Below are positions 33,401 through 42,451 of a stretch of 46,817 nucleotides of DNA, in pieces. The notes under the pieces were generated by a model. It saw only the letters and a program-made list of their open reading frames with translations, made no database searches and was not told where the DNA came from. Source of the DNA: an uncultured Bacteroidales bacterium (lineage in GTDB: Bacteria > Bacteroidota > Bacteroidia > Bacteroidales > FEN-979); the NCBI GenBank assembly GCA_903903985.1, contig CAIVAT010000032.1, positions 1 through 46,817 on the forward strand. Direction: 5' to 3'. Every line of letters starts with the position of its first letter. The first letter of the stretch is position 1. The position numbers and the translations under genes were made by a program.

Positions 33401-33737
33401 ACTTTAATTTAACCAGCGTGCTGTTCCCAAGGTTTGCAGCGGTGGTCCTGATCCAGCTGATCACAACCTGGTTCCCGGAAGCATGGATGATCAGCATTCC
33501 TCCATTGAGCAAAGGATTCAGGTCCAGATAATTAAGATAGGTCAGTTTGGTGTTGTCAAAACCCAGTACCAGTGATATCGCCCCAATGCCGTTGCAGTTG
33601 GTCACAATGATGGGGACCACGGTATCTCCGGGGCAGCTTGTCACCGTGCCGGCGGAGGTGTTGATTTGTGCATGGATCGAACCTGCCCCGATCACCATCA
33701 GCAACAATAGTAGTATTTTTAAAATCAGTGTTTTCAT
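30405..33737 (-). CDS. T9SS-type secreted protein with four cohesin-like modules alternating with Ig-like modules
   Basis: An 1110-residue protein with a signal peptide (1-23, ending IHA). Cohesin-like modules lie at about 24-155, 256-388, 488-620 and 718-852. Each carries a VPxxVTNxxGVxxFSLxLxY strand pair, a VxxTWS region and one Cys pair (C35/C132, C267/C366, C499/C597, C732/C830). Three Ig-like modules (156-253, 389-487, 621-717), each with YxCxxxGTC, separate them. A PKD/Ig-like module lies at about 853-935, then a short beta region, and residues about 1032-1110 are a type A T9SS sorting domain (FNVYPNPTPGQF...GIYLIRAVSGNKSVTTKLIKK). It is likely displayed on the outer surface or secreted. 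By analogy, cohesin-like modules bind dockerins; the preceding gene, 13 bases upstream, encodes a dockerin-like region. Binding is inferred; similar modules in Bacteroidota may serve other adhesion roles. Confidence 0.85.
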   Translation of the reverse strand: MKTLILKILLLLLMVIGAGSIHAQINTSAGTVTSCPGDTVVPIIVTNCNGIGAISLVLGFDNTKLTYLNYLDLNPLLNGGMLIIHASGNQVVISWIRTTAANLGNSTLVKLKFHATPGSTILAWDTQSSGNCEYSDVYGNVLPATFTNGTLTINQPPIINTQPADRTTLVGQNTSITVSAIGTGPGYMWLRSTNGGTNWDTLANNATYSGVATPTLSIANALLSYNGYQYRCRLKGTCNPEVYTNTVTLTVINPVTTTLPTPAYGFCPGNIIVPVTVTNFAGVAAFSLTFSYNTSSLTYSGYQNLNGALALPGSLFVANASGGKVYLTWSSDHAVTFGDGTIIQLLFSAATGTSPLLWDIAGAGNCEFTTLSGSLMTSVFNNGSETIYGLPAVTVPPTNRTIAMGENTTFGVTTSGSGLTYSWQVSTNGGDDFSDLSNAGFYTNVKTPAMTITGAQLAMTGYQYRCKVTGTCQPEVFSNPATLTVLPNVITNCSTLTGCPGEFIVPVNVTNFIGVASFSLVLNYNSSVLTYTGYQNLNGAVSGGVLSINATGGKVLMTWSNTTAASIANGSALVELKFSGSPGTSSLNWDTGTPGNCEYNDLTGQVIYSTWNNGNLTINLPPSISLHPVNKTIYAGGSTIYSVTATGTSPGYHWQISANGGANWSDLSNISPYSGAFAATLTINPAAITMNGYLYRCLVSGTCPPADTSNSALLAVTQAAITTEPGAVVNSCTGNLNIPIGVMNCNNVGSISLTMVFDTTRLSFEGYHSVNSALTGGILVVNRSGNHVLFSWASTAPANIGTGVLIQYRFRSIAGISTTLSWDTQTTGACEYNDPLGKVIASFYQSSNISVVSNALIVNAGSDIIMQSNSVQLNGSATGGTLPYTYAWTPSTWLSDPGIPNPVALPPATTTYTLTVSTSGCVGADPVDVIIAVPLILSLQNITVGNGQSHCYDAIQTMSVAGNGSTFLVQSGGSVTMIAGEKINYLPGTLVNSGGYMHGTITASGQYCYTLDTPLVANALDESIVPPPDGSRFNVYPNPTPGQFAIDLPGDSQQGSVYVTVYGIHGERIFGEEINDLKHKEFTLAGKPCGIYLIRAVSGNKSVTTKLIKK

Positions 33738-33750
33738 TGTGCAGCGATTT

Positions 33751-36700
33751 TTAGTAAGATACCACTAACTTGATCATGCCGGAATAGGTTTGTCCATTGC
33801 TTGTGTTTACAATTTTTAATAAATATACACCTGAATTAAGATTTGATGCCTTCAATGCAACTTTATGACTGCCTGCACTAAAATCGCCGGAGACGATATC
33901 CATGACCGGGGTTCCAACCACATTCAGCAAAGAGACCCGTAAATTTACGGCATTTTTAAGCGTAAACTCAATCACTGATTTTTCTGTGACCGGATTGGGG
34001 TATACAGATAACCGGCTGAGGTTGTTATTGGGACGAACCCCCGTCAGTGTGGTATTGATGGTTGGAACCGAAACAACTTCCCATGCATTGGGAGTTGCTG
34101 ATCCATCTGCAAACTCGCAATCTTCATAGAGATCGAGGGCAATACTTCCGTTAAGGCCTGAAAGATCCCTGGTTTTCATCCTCAGGATGACCACAATTTC
34201 ATCACCGGTAATATTCAAAGCATTCATGTCGCACCAGGCCATCCGGAACAACCCGTTCACTGCCGTCCAGGAGAATCCCGTAAAGCCATTGGCCAGCCGG
34301 GCATCCGTAATTTCGAGAAATTGAGCAGGATAGTAGAACCCAAGTGAAATGGCTCCCAATTGCATGGCGGTTTTCAACTTTACCGGGAAATCAAATTCGG
34401 AAAAGGATTCCACAACCAGTGAACCTTCGTAAACCAATCCAACAGAAGCAGGGCTTTTTGTTCCCGGGATATAGGATGCATTTACGTCTCCGAAATGGAG
34501 CATCAGGAGGTCATTGCTAACGTTGCTGCCATTCACGATGACGGTGTCGCTGTGGTAGAGATAATCCCCGGCCGGGAAAGTGGTGATCTGGCCTGTAAAC
34601 CGTTTCAGAACAAGCAGGGCATCGGCGCCGTTCACGGTATGACTGTAATTTACATCGGCGGCGGCGAGTTTCATCCCGGTAAGAGGCATGACAAGGGCAA
34701 AATGGTTCAGGATGGCCAATGCATCCGTTGAATTGCAACCACGTCCTGTATCTGCAGGGGTAATGGTCATCTTGTAATTACCGGAAGCAATGGAGGGGAA
34801 ATTGAATATTCCTGATGAGTTGGTTGTGGCAGTTCCGATCACCGTGTTGCTGAAATTTTTAACCGACATCATTGCATTTTGCATCGGGCTTGCCGCTGAA
34901 TTGGCATATTTTACAGACCCACTGAGCAGGGTATTTGTAGTGAATAAAGATGGAACCTGGGCAAAGGGTACAAATGACACCCTGCCCTTTGCGGAATTGT
35001 CAGATTTATCGAATATTCTCAAAGCAATCATTGTTGAATCTCCGGTTCCCCAATAGTTATACCTTGCATTCAAATCGGCCGTTGAGTTGTTATACAGTTC
35101 ATACAGCCCATTGTTATAAAGATTGCAGGTAAATTCTTCAGTGTTTCCAAGGGTGCAGGTTCCTGTTCCGTCAAGATAGATTCCATTGGATGAGTTATAA
35201 ATAAAACAGGAATTTCTGATGGTCAGACTGGAATTGTTGATGACCAGGCCATTGCCGGTTGAGTACCTCAGGATGCTATGGTCCAAAGCAGGCTGGCCCG
35301 TGTTTACGCAGTTGATATTGTAAGAAGCGCCCTTTTCGATCACGCAATATTTCAGCAATGAGGTGCCCCCCCATGCATCATTCCACGGGGAGAAATAAAT
35401 ACCGGCCCAGCCACCTGCCAGGTTGTTATAGGGTTTAAAAGTAATCGTACTGTCAACCTTGCCTTCGGCCCAAAGATCGCCCCCGAAGGAGTTAGGCACT
35501 CCAAGTTGCAGCTTGACACCCGGATTGAACGCCATCGTAACGCCGGGCTGGATGATCAACCGTGAATGTCCTGAAAATTGCGCCATGTTGATGTCACCAA
35601 GCACATGATAGGGAACATTGTCGAAGTAAACCGTCCGGTTTGCCTCGTAATTTCCACCCGACAAGGCAATGTAGTTCATCGTATTTGAAGTATAGGTGTT
35701 TCCCCTTAGGTATGCATTGCAGATCCAGTCGTTGAATTTGAGCGGGTATCCTGCGTTCTGCGTAAAGAGGCAGTTTTTAATGGACGGACTAGACTGGGAT
35801 AACACAATACCATGCAATGCTGAAAAATTGATGGTACAGTGATTCATCGAAGGCTGTGCCGACCCTTCGATCAGGATATTCTGAGAAGCGCCATGCTTAA
35901 CGGTGCAATACTCCATGACGGAAGTCCCTCCCCAGTCATCATTCCATGGTGTAAAATGAATTCCCTCCCATCCTCCGGGAAGAAGGCTACTGGCTTTGAA
36001 AATGATCGGACTGACCGCGGTACCGATTGCATTCAGTTCACCACCGAATGAATTTCCAGCCCCAAGTTGCAATTTTTTCCCTGCAGCAAATTCCATGATG
36101 ACACCGGGATCAATGGTCAGTTTGCTCGACCCTGCAAATTGCGCCATGATCAGGTTGTCAAGCACTAAATAGGTGACGCCATCATTGTTGTAGGTGCGGT
36201 TAAAAGGGTAGCTTCCGCCTGACAAGGCAAAACGGTTGATCACATTGCCTGTGTAAGTATTTCCCGTATGCGTTGGGTTGGCTTCAGGATTCAGGAAATA
36301 AACAGGGTATCTCCCGTTGTTGAGAAACTGGCAATTGGTGATATTCCCCGCTGAATTATTGTACCTGGCCCCGTCCTGTAATGAATTCCGGATAATGGAA
36401 TGGTTGATCAGGTTGGGCTGGGCCGTGCTTACAGAATAGTAATTATAATCGTTCCCCTTCTCGAGGATGCAATAATCCATCTGGGATTGACCTCCCCAGT
36501 TATCGCTCCAGTCGGAAAAATAGATGCCATTCCAGCCACCGGGCAATCCGTTGTGGGAGGTAAAGGTGATCATACTGTCTGCCGTTCCGAGTGCATACAA
36601 TTCCCCGCCAAAGGAATTTCCAACACCAATCTGTATTTGCACCCCTGCCACTCCTTTGATGGTGTTCCCGGGTTCGATGGTCAGGCGGTTCGCTCCGGAA

Positions 36701-38901
36701 AAGAGTCCGACCTGTACACTTCCTAGCAGGATATAATCATAAGTGATCGAATTCCAGCGCTGGCTTGATGAGATGTCGCCGCCATCAATGGATATCCCGT
36801 TATAGGTATTGGCTGTAAGCGTCGGCGATCCGATTGGCTGATAAAAAGTAAAGTTGGGCGAGGGGTACCTGAATGCATATAAATTATGGTCAATAACGGT
36901 ACCGGAGGAACTGAAGTTCGGCACAGATGCCGTAGAGGTATAGTAAACCCCTGCCCCGCCGTTATAGGACATTGAACAATTTACCAGGGTGGGATTTGAA
37001 TTGTTGAGGAAAAGGCCGTTTTCGCTATTGGCCCGGATCCTTGAATTCTGGATATTTATATGCGCAGAATTCAGGCGGATTCCGTTCCCATCCGCATTGC
37101 GGATATTGCAATTTGAAAGCAACGGTTCATCGGAAAGGTTGCAGAACAGGTTTGCATTGTTGGAGCCATAACCGGCATTGGCGATCACGGTATAATAAAA
37201 TTGGGAGGAAACACCTGCATCACTGGCATCATCAAATAAAATGCCATCCCAGTTCCCGGTTTCATTGGTAAAGTAAGTGAATTTAACCGAGTCACCCGCA
37301 ATTCCGTTGCATTTCACATTGGCGGCACTCACTGTCAGCCCCGTCCCAGGCAGGAAGAGAATAGTTGTACCATGTTCGAATGTATGGGTTCCGGAAGTCA
37401 GTGAAATATCAGCTGTTGCCCAGTATGGGCTGAGGGCTTTTGTAAATGTACTGATGCCGTCAAGATTTCCGGTCAGTTGGGTTCCCGGTGTGGTCAATCT
37501 CATCTCGTTCAATGTTGAATTGAAGGTAGTGGAACCGGTAAGCATGACAGCATATTGGAGGTACTGTTTGGTCTGGTTAACGATAATTGGTGAGGCCGAA
37601 ACCTGCGGTGTCCAGTTGCTCCATATTCCATCGCTGCCGGCAATCCGGTAGTTTACCTGCATGGCCGCCGGGGCTGTCGACGTCATGAAGAAGCTGAGGG
37701 AGTCGATTAACCTCTCCGCACCCAGTTCATAAAACGGGCATGAAACGAAAATCCCATGGGCGACATAGTTGGTTGTTTGAGTCATGAGTGCATAGCGGCA
37801 GTTCAGGATCGGCCCGCCGGAAAGATTTGTCCCACCAGTGTAAAAGATAATCCCGTTGCCCTGGAATGCAGAACCATCCTTGGTATAATCGTACATGACA
37901 TTGGGCGATGTTTGCCAGCTCAGCGATTCGGCATTGGAATAGTAAACTACATTACTTAATGTTGCGCCTACCGCACCTGCCATGACGGCGATAACTCCGT
38001 TTGTAACAACTGAAGAGTGATTGCTTACAGGCTCTGGCAAACTGGTTCCGGAAGACCATGACCCGGTGGAACCATCCAATCCGGGCACGGCGATATATAC
38101 GGAATTTGATTTAATGCCCGAATCATCATAACCACCCAGAACAAAGAGTTTATTGTTGTATGTAACCGTACTGTGCCTGTTCCTGGCAACCGGCAAACTG
38201 GTACCTGATGTGAAGGCCGACAGGGTGTTCAGGGCATTGACTCTGGCAACATAAACATTGGGCAGGGCGGTATTTTCAGTCATCGAACTTGAACCCCCGA
38301 TCACGTAGATACAGCCCATCATATAGGTGGCGGTGTGTCCCCACAGATTCACCGGAAGGGTAACCGGTGAAGTTTGCCAGGCACCGATGGATCCATCTGC
38401 ACTCAGTGTTGCATAATAAATCGTGTTATATACCTGTGATCCATCGCGCCCTCCCATGACATAGATCGTATTGGTGCCAATCACCACGGCCGGATCGCGC
38501 AGTGCAACAGGCAAGGGTGTGAGGGCAGTCCAGCTATCCACGCCTCCGCCCTGGATTGTTGCCCTGTATACAGTATTCACATAATTCAGGTTATTGTAAC
38601 CCCCTACCAGGTATACATACCTGTCATTCCACGAAACAGTCTTGTGACCGGCCAGCGTTTGAGGAAGCACCGTCGTGGTAAGCCAGGTACCTACATCACT
38701 GGCGGCAAATTGCAGATAAAGGTTGTCACTGGCAGCGACTGTATTGTTCAACACTCCTTTGTTGAAGTCGGCGGTGAGTGTTTGGGAAAAGTTGACCTGG
38801 GCATAAACATTAATAAATCCCAGGGCGCCACAAGAAATAATTCCCGACAACAAAACTTTCAATAAAAGCCTGTTTTTCTGAAAATGAAACTGATTTTTCA
38901 T
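33751..38901 (-). CDS. Giant T9SS-type protein: kelch-like, parallel beta-helix, dockerin-like and cohesin-like regions
   Basis: A 1716-residue protein with a signal peptide (1-34). Residues about 50-370 contain kelch-like repeats (VYLVGGYNNL, IYVMGGRDGS, IYVIGGSSSM, LFVLGGYDDS), and a beta-sandwich lies at about 385-500. A long right-handed beta-helix region (about 510-1300) contains three ~190-residue repeats marked by GNSFGGEL, GGWxGIxF and WGGxSxxxYC (near 764, 954 and 1140). A carboxypeptidase-regulatory-like domain follows (about 1310-1380), then dockerin-like motifs (GCNSTDALAILNHF near 1385; DVNYSHTVNGADALLVLKRF near 1420, with D/N/S/D at the calcium-loop positions). Next are a cohesin-like module (about 1495-1610) and a T9SS sorting domain (LSVYPNPVTEKS to the end). 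It is first in an operon-like run with the cohesin-like and Pro/Lys-rich genes. It is probably an extracellular polysaccharide-binding or adhesive protein; no catalytic residues were recognised. Confidence 0.85.
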   Translation of the reverse strand: MKNQFHFQKNRLLLKVLLSGIISCGALGFINVYAQVNFSQTLTADFNKGVLNNTVAASDNLYLQFAASDVGTWLTTTVLPQTLAGHKTVSWNDRYVYLVGGYNNLNYVNTVYRATIQGGGVDSWTALTPLPVALRDPAVVIGTNTIYVMGGRDGSQVYNTIYYATLSADGSIGAWQTSPVTLPVNLWGHTATYMMGCIYVIGGSSSMTENTALPNVYVARVNALNTLSAFTSGTSLPVARNRHSTVTYNNKLFVLGGYDDSGIKSNSVYIAVPGLDGSTGSWSSGTSLPEPVSNHSSVVTNGVIAVMAGAVGATLSNVVYYSNAESLSWQTSPNVMYDYTKDGSAFQGNGIIFYTGGTNLSGGPILNCRYALMTQTTNYVAHGIFVSCPFYELGAERLIDSLSFFMTSTAPAAMQVNYRIAGSDGIWSNWTPQVSASPIIVNQTKQYLQYAVMLTGSTTFNSTLNEMRLTTPGTQLTGNLDGISTFTKALSPYWATADISLTSGTHTFEHGTTILFLPGTGLTVSAANVKCNGIAGDSVKFTYFTNETGNWDGILFDDASDAGVSSQFYYTVIANAGYGSNNANLFCNLSDEPLLSNCNIRNADGNGIRLNSAHINIQNSRIRANSENGLFLNNSNPTLVNCSMSYNGGAGVYYTSTASVPNFSSSGTVIDHNLYAFRYPSPNFTFYQPIGSPTLTANTYNGISIDGGDISSSQRWNSITYDYILLGSVQVGLFSGANRLTIEPGNTIKGVAGVQIQIGVGNSFGGELYALGTADSMITFTSHNGLPGGWNGIYFSDWSDNWGGQSQMDYCILEKGNDYNYYSVSTAQPNLINHSIIRNSLQDGARYNNSAGNITNCQFLNNGRYPVYFLNPEANPTHTGNTYTGNVINRFALSGGSYPFNRTYNNDGVTYLVLDNLIMAQFAGSSKLTIDPGVIMEFAAGKKLQLGAGNSFGGELNAIGTAVSPIIFKASSLLPGGWEGIHFTPWNDDWGGTSVMEYCTVKHGASQNILIEGSAQPSMNHCTINFSALHGIVLSQSSPSIKNCLFTQNAGYPLKFNDWICNAYLRGNTYTSNTMNYIALSGGNYEANRTVYFDNVPYHVLGDINMAQFSGHSRLIIQPGVTMAFNPGVKLQLGVPNSFGGDLWAEGKVDSTITFKPYNNLAGGWAGIYFSPWNDAWGGTSLLKYCVIEKGASYNINCVNTGQPALDHSILRYSTGNGLVINNSSLTIRNSCFIYNSSNGIYLDGTGTCTLGNTEEFTCNLYNNGLYELYNNSTADLNARYNYWGTGDSTMIALRIFDKSDNSAKGRVSFVPFAQVPSLFTTNTLLSGSVKYANSAASPMQNAMMSVKNFSNTVIGTATTNSSGIFNFPSIASGNYKMTITPADTGRGCNSTDALAILNHFALVMPLTGMKLAAADVNYSHTVNGADALLVLKRFTGQITTFPAGDYLYHSDTVIVNGSNVSNDLLMLHFGDVNASYIPGTKSPASVGLVYEGSLVVESFSEFDFPVKLKTAMQLGAISLGFYYPAQFLEITDARLANGFTGFSWTAVNGLFRMAWCDMNALNITGDEIVVILRMKTRDLSGLNGSIALDLYEDCEFADGSATPNAWEVVSVPTINTTLTGVRPNNNLSRLSVYPNPVTEKSVIEFTLKNAVNLRVSLLNVVGTPVMDIVSGDFSAGSHKVALKASNLNSGVYLLKIVNTSNGQTYSGMIKLVVSY

Positions 38902-39329
38902 AATAAAGGGTTTTAAAAGGCTGGTTAGAACACAATATTAGATATCTCATTGGCAATAATATTTTTATCGGAAATATGAAGGGTAAATATATGAAATTAA
39001 ACATTTATTTGTTAGATATTTATTTGATATAATCAATTTATTTTTGTCAAGGATAAAACAGGAATCCAAAATAATCTATCTTTTATAACTTATAATCATC
39101 CAATACTTTAATAAATTCAACCCGGCTTCATTTTCCAAATTGTCATCTATTATGTTTTTAGAATAATTTCAATGACCCGGGATTACATGATAATTGTTAT
39201 GGTTAAACGGGCGCGGCCGCCTCTTCAAACCCGGAACACTTTTGGCCCCTGTGGACTGTTGAAACGAATCCTGATGATGGCTATAGGATAATTGTAGTAC
39301 TTTTACAATTAAATATTCCGGGGTAATCC
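38902..39329. other. AT-rich intergenic region with no gene
   Basis: This is a 428-base spacer between divergent genes. No tRNA, credible ORF or clear terminator is seen. It must carry the promoter for the giant secreted protein (minus) and for the TonB-domain gene (plus). Only imperfect TAnnTTTG boxes are visible, for example TACTTTTA at 39298-39305. Confidence 0.6.
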
Positions 39330-39788
39330 ATGGGAGTAAAAAGAAACGTCAAAATGCCGGATCATCACAATAAAAAGAGATTCCTCAATCTGCCGAAATA
39401 CCCAGGCGGAAGCAATGCTTACAGGGAATTTATTGCCGCCAACCTGGTCTATCCGCAAGCCGCACTTGACGCCGGTGTTGAGGGAACAGTGATTATTGAA
39501 TTTGACATTCTCGATAACGGAATTGTTCAAAATCAACGTGTAATGAAAGGAATAGGATATGGTTGCGACGAGGAGGCTTTGCGCCTGGTAGGATTACTGC
39601 GGTACGAAAAGGTCAAAAACAGAGGCGTGCGGGTTAAGATGTCTACCAAAACCAACATCAACTTCAGGCTGCCGGCCGGGGTGAGGATCAATTATGCCGT
39701 TGCATCACAGGATTCCCCAGCCAAAAACAATGAACCGGGCCAGGATAAGCCAGCGCCGGTTACCTATGAATATACGATCTCCTTTTAA
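39330..39788 (+). CDS. TonB C-terminal-domain protein without membrane anchor
   Basis: A 152-residue protein. Residues about 27-115 form a TonB C-terminal domain (NAYREFIAANLVYPQAALDAGVEGTVIIEFDILDNGIV and the following KGIGYGCDEEALRLV). Normal TonB has an N-terminal membrane helix and a Pro-rich spanning region; here the N-terminus is short, charged and without a signal peptide. It may act as a cytoplasmic or atypically located domain, or the true N-terminus may be lost. The C-terminal tail is low-complexity. It is convergent with the heparinase-like gene, sharing the palindromic TTAA in which both stop codons lie. Confidence 0.75.
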   Translation: MGVKRNVKMPDHHNKKRFLNLPKYPGGSNAYREFIAANLVYPQAALDAGVEGTVIIEFDILDNGIVQNQRVMKGIGYGCDEEALRLVGLLRYEKVKNRGVRVKMSTKTNINFRLPAGVRINYAVASQDSPAKNNEPGQDKPAPVTYEYTISF

Positions 39789-42451
39789 CGATCAGTACGG
39801 GGCTGATCATATTCAATTTTCAAGGTTCCCTCAACCGTCAGAAATTTCATCGGCTCAACCGTTAAGGATGCCTGTTGACGGATCGTCAGATCGTGACAGG
39901 TTGCAGGATTGACCGAAGAAACAACCGGCATGTGAATCGCTCCTGACGGGATGATCACATTGTTAGTTGCAACCGGGACTCCGCTGATAAAATCATGGTT
40001 CAGCATTTGCCAGTTTTCCTGGTTGTGCCAATCCCCGTTTTCCTTCCCGGTCCATACCCATGTAAGATCAGCCGGCCCGAATAAAAAATTCCCTTTGCCG
40101 CTGAATGTGACCAGTGCCAGATGATTTACAGGGTCGTGAGCAATAGAAGATACCGGCCCGCGGAGGACTTGTAATGCAGGATCAGTAAACAATTGAACGG
40201 TGCCAAAATCAGAAACATAACCACCTGAGATGGCTGAATCAATTTTCATCCAGGCAATATCCATTTTTTTATCTGTCCTGATGATGGTTTGCGAACCTGC
40301 AATGATGCTGTCACCATTTTGAAGAAATGCGGATGAAAAATGGCTATCGGATGTTTCCGAATAAAAACTGATCATCCCATTGCCTTTTACAGACTTATTC
40401 ATTCCTGAAGAATCGGGTGAAATGGTAAACAGCGTTCCGTTTTGCGAACAGAAGACAAGGTCCCTGTAGTTATCCGACTGAATTGCGGCTGAAGTTACAA
40501 TGCCGGACTGACATGCCGGGAAAACCTGCGGAGACAGCGCAGTGTATGGGAAAAGGGTGGAAAGGAAAAGGGTATTTGCAACGTTGTTCTTTTGTACGAG
40601 CATCTTCGAATATTTCCTGAAACCTCCCGAAATAGCCATGCTGTCCTGTTCATAGGAATATCCTGAAGCATTCCCCGGAGTGGTAACACGGGCGAGCAGG
40701 GAGACCTGGTTCCTTGAATATATTCCCTGTGAATTGCCAAAGTCAGGGATGAAGGCGCCGGTTGATGCGGCTGGGGTACCGCCGAATAATCCATTCCCGT
40801 GCAATTGAAATGTATAATTTTTAGGAGATGATGATGTAACGAAATCGGAGAGAAGAAAATACTTGTTCCGGATGAACAGGTTCTTCCGGATGAAGTCGGC
40901 ACCCTGATAGCTAACCCGGACTTCTCCATAATCAAGAAGGGGAGTATCAAAACAATGTTCTATATAGGCCGTATTCGTGGAGGTACTGACAAACTCTCCG
41001 GTCGGTTTTAAAGGTCCTGCGCCACCGACAAGGATAAGGCTGTGGTCAATGGCTTTATTTTCGAGGTCGGCCAGCGATGCCCCCGGGTACCCCGGATCAA
41101 GGGCAAGGAGTTCACCATAGGCTGCCAGTGAAAAACTTGATGCATCACCCTGGTGGTGCGATTTGGCTCCCGTAAGTGCAATGCCATGTTTGCCGATAAA
41201 ATGCATGTATATAGCCGAAGTTTCCCAGGATGAGCGAAAAACCAGGCTGCCGGCGGCAGGCAACGCTTGAAAAAGACTGTCGGTGATGGGGCCGTGTGCT
41301 ACATTTGTCGCAATGTATTGGGTCCTTATAAAAGGATCATCGGGGGAAAAGCCCGGATTGAGCCAGTTGAATTGCGGTTTCCCCGACAATGCCATGATAA
41401 CGGTTCCAAAATCCATGGAACTGTCGTGAATGTCTGGTGAATGGCCATCGGGCATGCGGATCTTGTTCATCCAGTCGTAAAGCCGGTCGTATCTTGGATC
41501 GAACCATGGATTCCGGATGTTCCGGGATGTGCTGTTAAAAGTGGCAGGATAATATCCGTCAGGCAGAAAATTCCCCAGGGAACGGATGAACGGGAAGGCA
41601 TTTTCAAAGGCATATTTAAAGTAGTTCGGCCCTTCGGCGTATCCCGCAAGGGTATCCGGCTCGGAAACACGCGGATAGGTGCCATTTTCCATCCACAGCG
41701 TGTTATCTAGGTTATACAGCCCGGCATTGATCCAGTTCTGGGGCTGATAATTTGCATTGGTGCTTGAATAATCATTGAATACAACAGCCGCAAGTCCAAG
41801 TGATGAAGCGGTCATGATGCTGTGGTTATTAACCTGGAAAGTAAAAAACTTATACGTCCCAAAAGGGAAAACGTAATATGAAGCCATCGCTTTCTCATAA
41901 AGGTTGGCTGTGAAGGTCAAGAGTTTTGCTTTTGATGCTTCCAGCAGGGGCTGTGCCACACCGGCACCTTTCAGTAAATCGTAGGCCATGAGGTACAACA
42001 TAAGTTCCTTCGACCGGTGTTGCCAGGGGGTATAAAAGTTCCAGGAAGTTCCAACATCCACGTTGGCATTCAATTGTTCAAGGAGTCCCAGCACACGGGT
42101 CCGCAGGGAATCCCGTTCGTTTGCCAACAATGGCACGATAGCACCATCGGAAAACTTTCTGTCCATCAGGTAAATGAATGCGGCTTCCCGGGCAATCATG
42201 GAACGGATGAACCTTTCATCGATGGTGGAATTCCCTGCCGGGATGACCGAAGTAGCATAGATCCATGTCAGGCTGTACAAATAGAGATGGTCCGGGTCCG
42301 CGAGCGTTGACCTGACTACCGGGACGGCAGAACTGTCAAGCAATATCCTTGGAAAACTGGAATCAAGGCCAGGCGGGTTCCAGCTTCCCTGGGCAAAGAC
42401 CTGGAAAGGGATCAGAAAAGGCAATAGGTAAAAGAACAGCTTCTTACTCAT
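39785..42451 (-). CDS. Secreted heparinase II/III-like protein (polysaccharide lyase type)
   Basis: An 888-residue protein with a signal peptide (MSKKLFFYLLPFLIPFQVFA). An alpha/alpha-toroid region (about 50-370) includes FQVNNHSIMTASSLGLAAVVF and GYAEGPNYFKYAF, as in alginate/heparinase-type lyases. The beta-sheet domain begins near 400 and contains SHHQGDASSFSLAAYGELLALDPGYPG, resembling the heparinase II/III-family His/Asp region. The C-terminal 80 residues are a WVWTGKENGDWHNQENW module like that of the protein at 1139-4009. The substrate is unknown (uronic-acid polysaccharide likely). There is no T9SS sorting domain and the last module ends abruptly at EYDQPRTDR, against the convergent neighbour. 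Confidence 0.8.
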   Translation of the reverse strand: MSKKLFFYLLPFLIPFQVFAQGSWNPPGLDSSFPRILLDSSAVPVVRSTLADPDHLYLYSLTWIYATSVIPAGNSTIDERFIRSMIAREAAFIYLMDRKFSDGAIVPLLANERDSLRTRVLGLLEQLNANVDVGTSWNFYTPWQHRSKELMLYLMAYDLLKGAGVAQPLLEASKAKLLTFTANLYEKAMASYYVFPFGTYKFFTFQVNNHSIMTASSLGLAAVVFNDYSSTNANYQPQNWINAGLYNLDNTLWMENGTYPRVSEPDTLAGYAEGPNYFKYAFENAFPFIRSLGNFLPDGYYPATFNSTSRNIRNPWFDPRYDRLYDWMNKIRMPDGHSPDIHDSSMDFGTVIMALSGKPQFNWLNPGFSPDDPFIRTQYIATNVAHGPITDSLFQALPAAGSLVFRSSWETSAIYMHFIGKHGIALTGAKSHHQGDASSFSLAAYGELLALDPGYPGASLADLENKAIDHSLILVGGAGPLKPTGEFVSTSTNTAYIEHCFDTPLLDYGEVRVSYQGADFIRKNLFIRNKYFLLSDFVTSSSPKNYTFQLHGNGLFGGTPAASTGAFIPDFGNSQGIYSRNQVSLLARVTTPGNASGYSYEQDSMAISGGFRKYSKMLVQKNNVANTLFLSTLFPYTALSPQVFPACQSGIVTSAAIQSDNYRDLVFCSQNGTLFTISPDSSGMNKSVKGNGMISFYSETSDSHFSSAFLQNGDSIIAGSQTIIRTDKKMDIAWMKIDSAISGGYVSDFGTVQLFTDPALQVLRGPVSSIAHDPVNHLALVTFSGKGNFLFGPADLTWVWTGKENGDWHNQENWQMLNHDFISGVPVATNNVIIPSGAIHMPVVSSVNPATCHDLTIRQQASLTVEPMKFLTVEGTLKIEYDQPRTDR

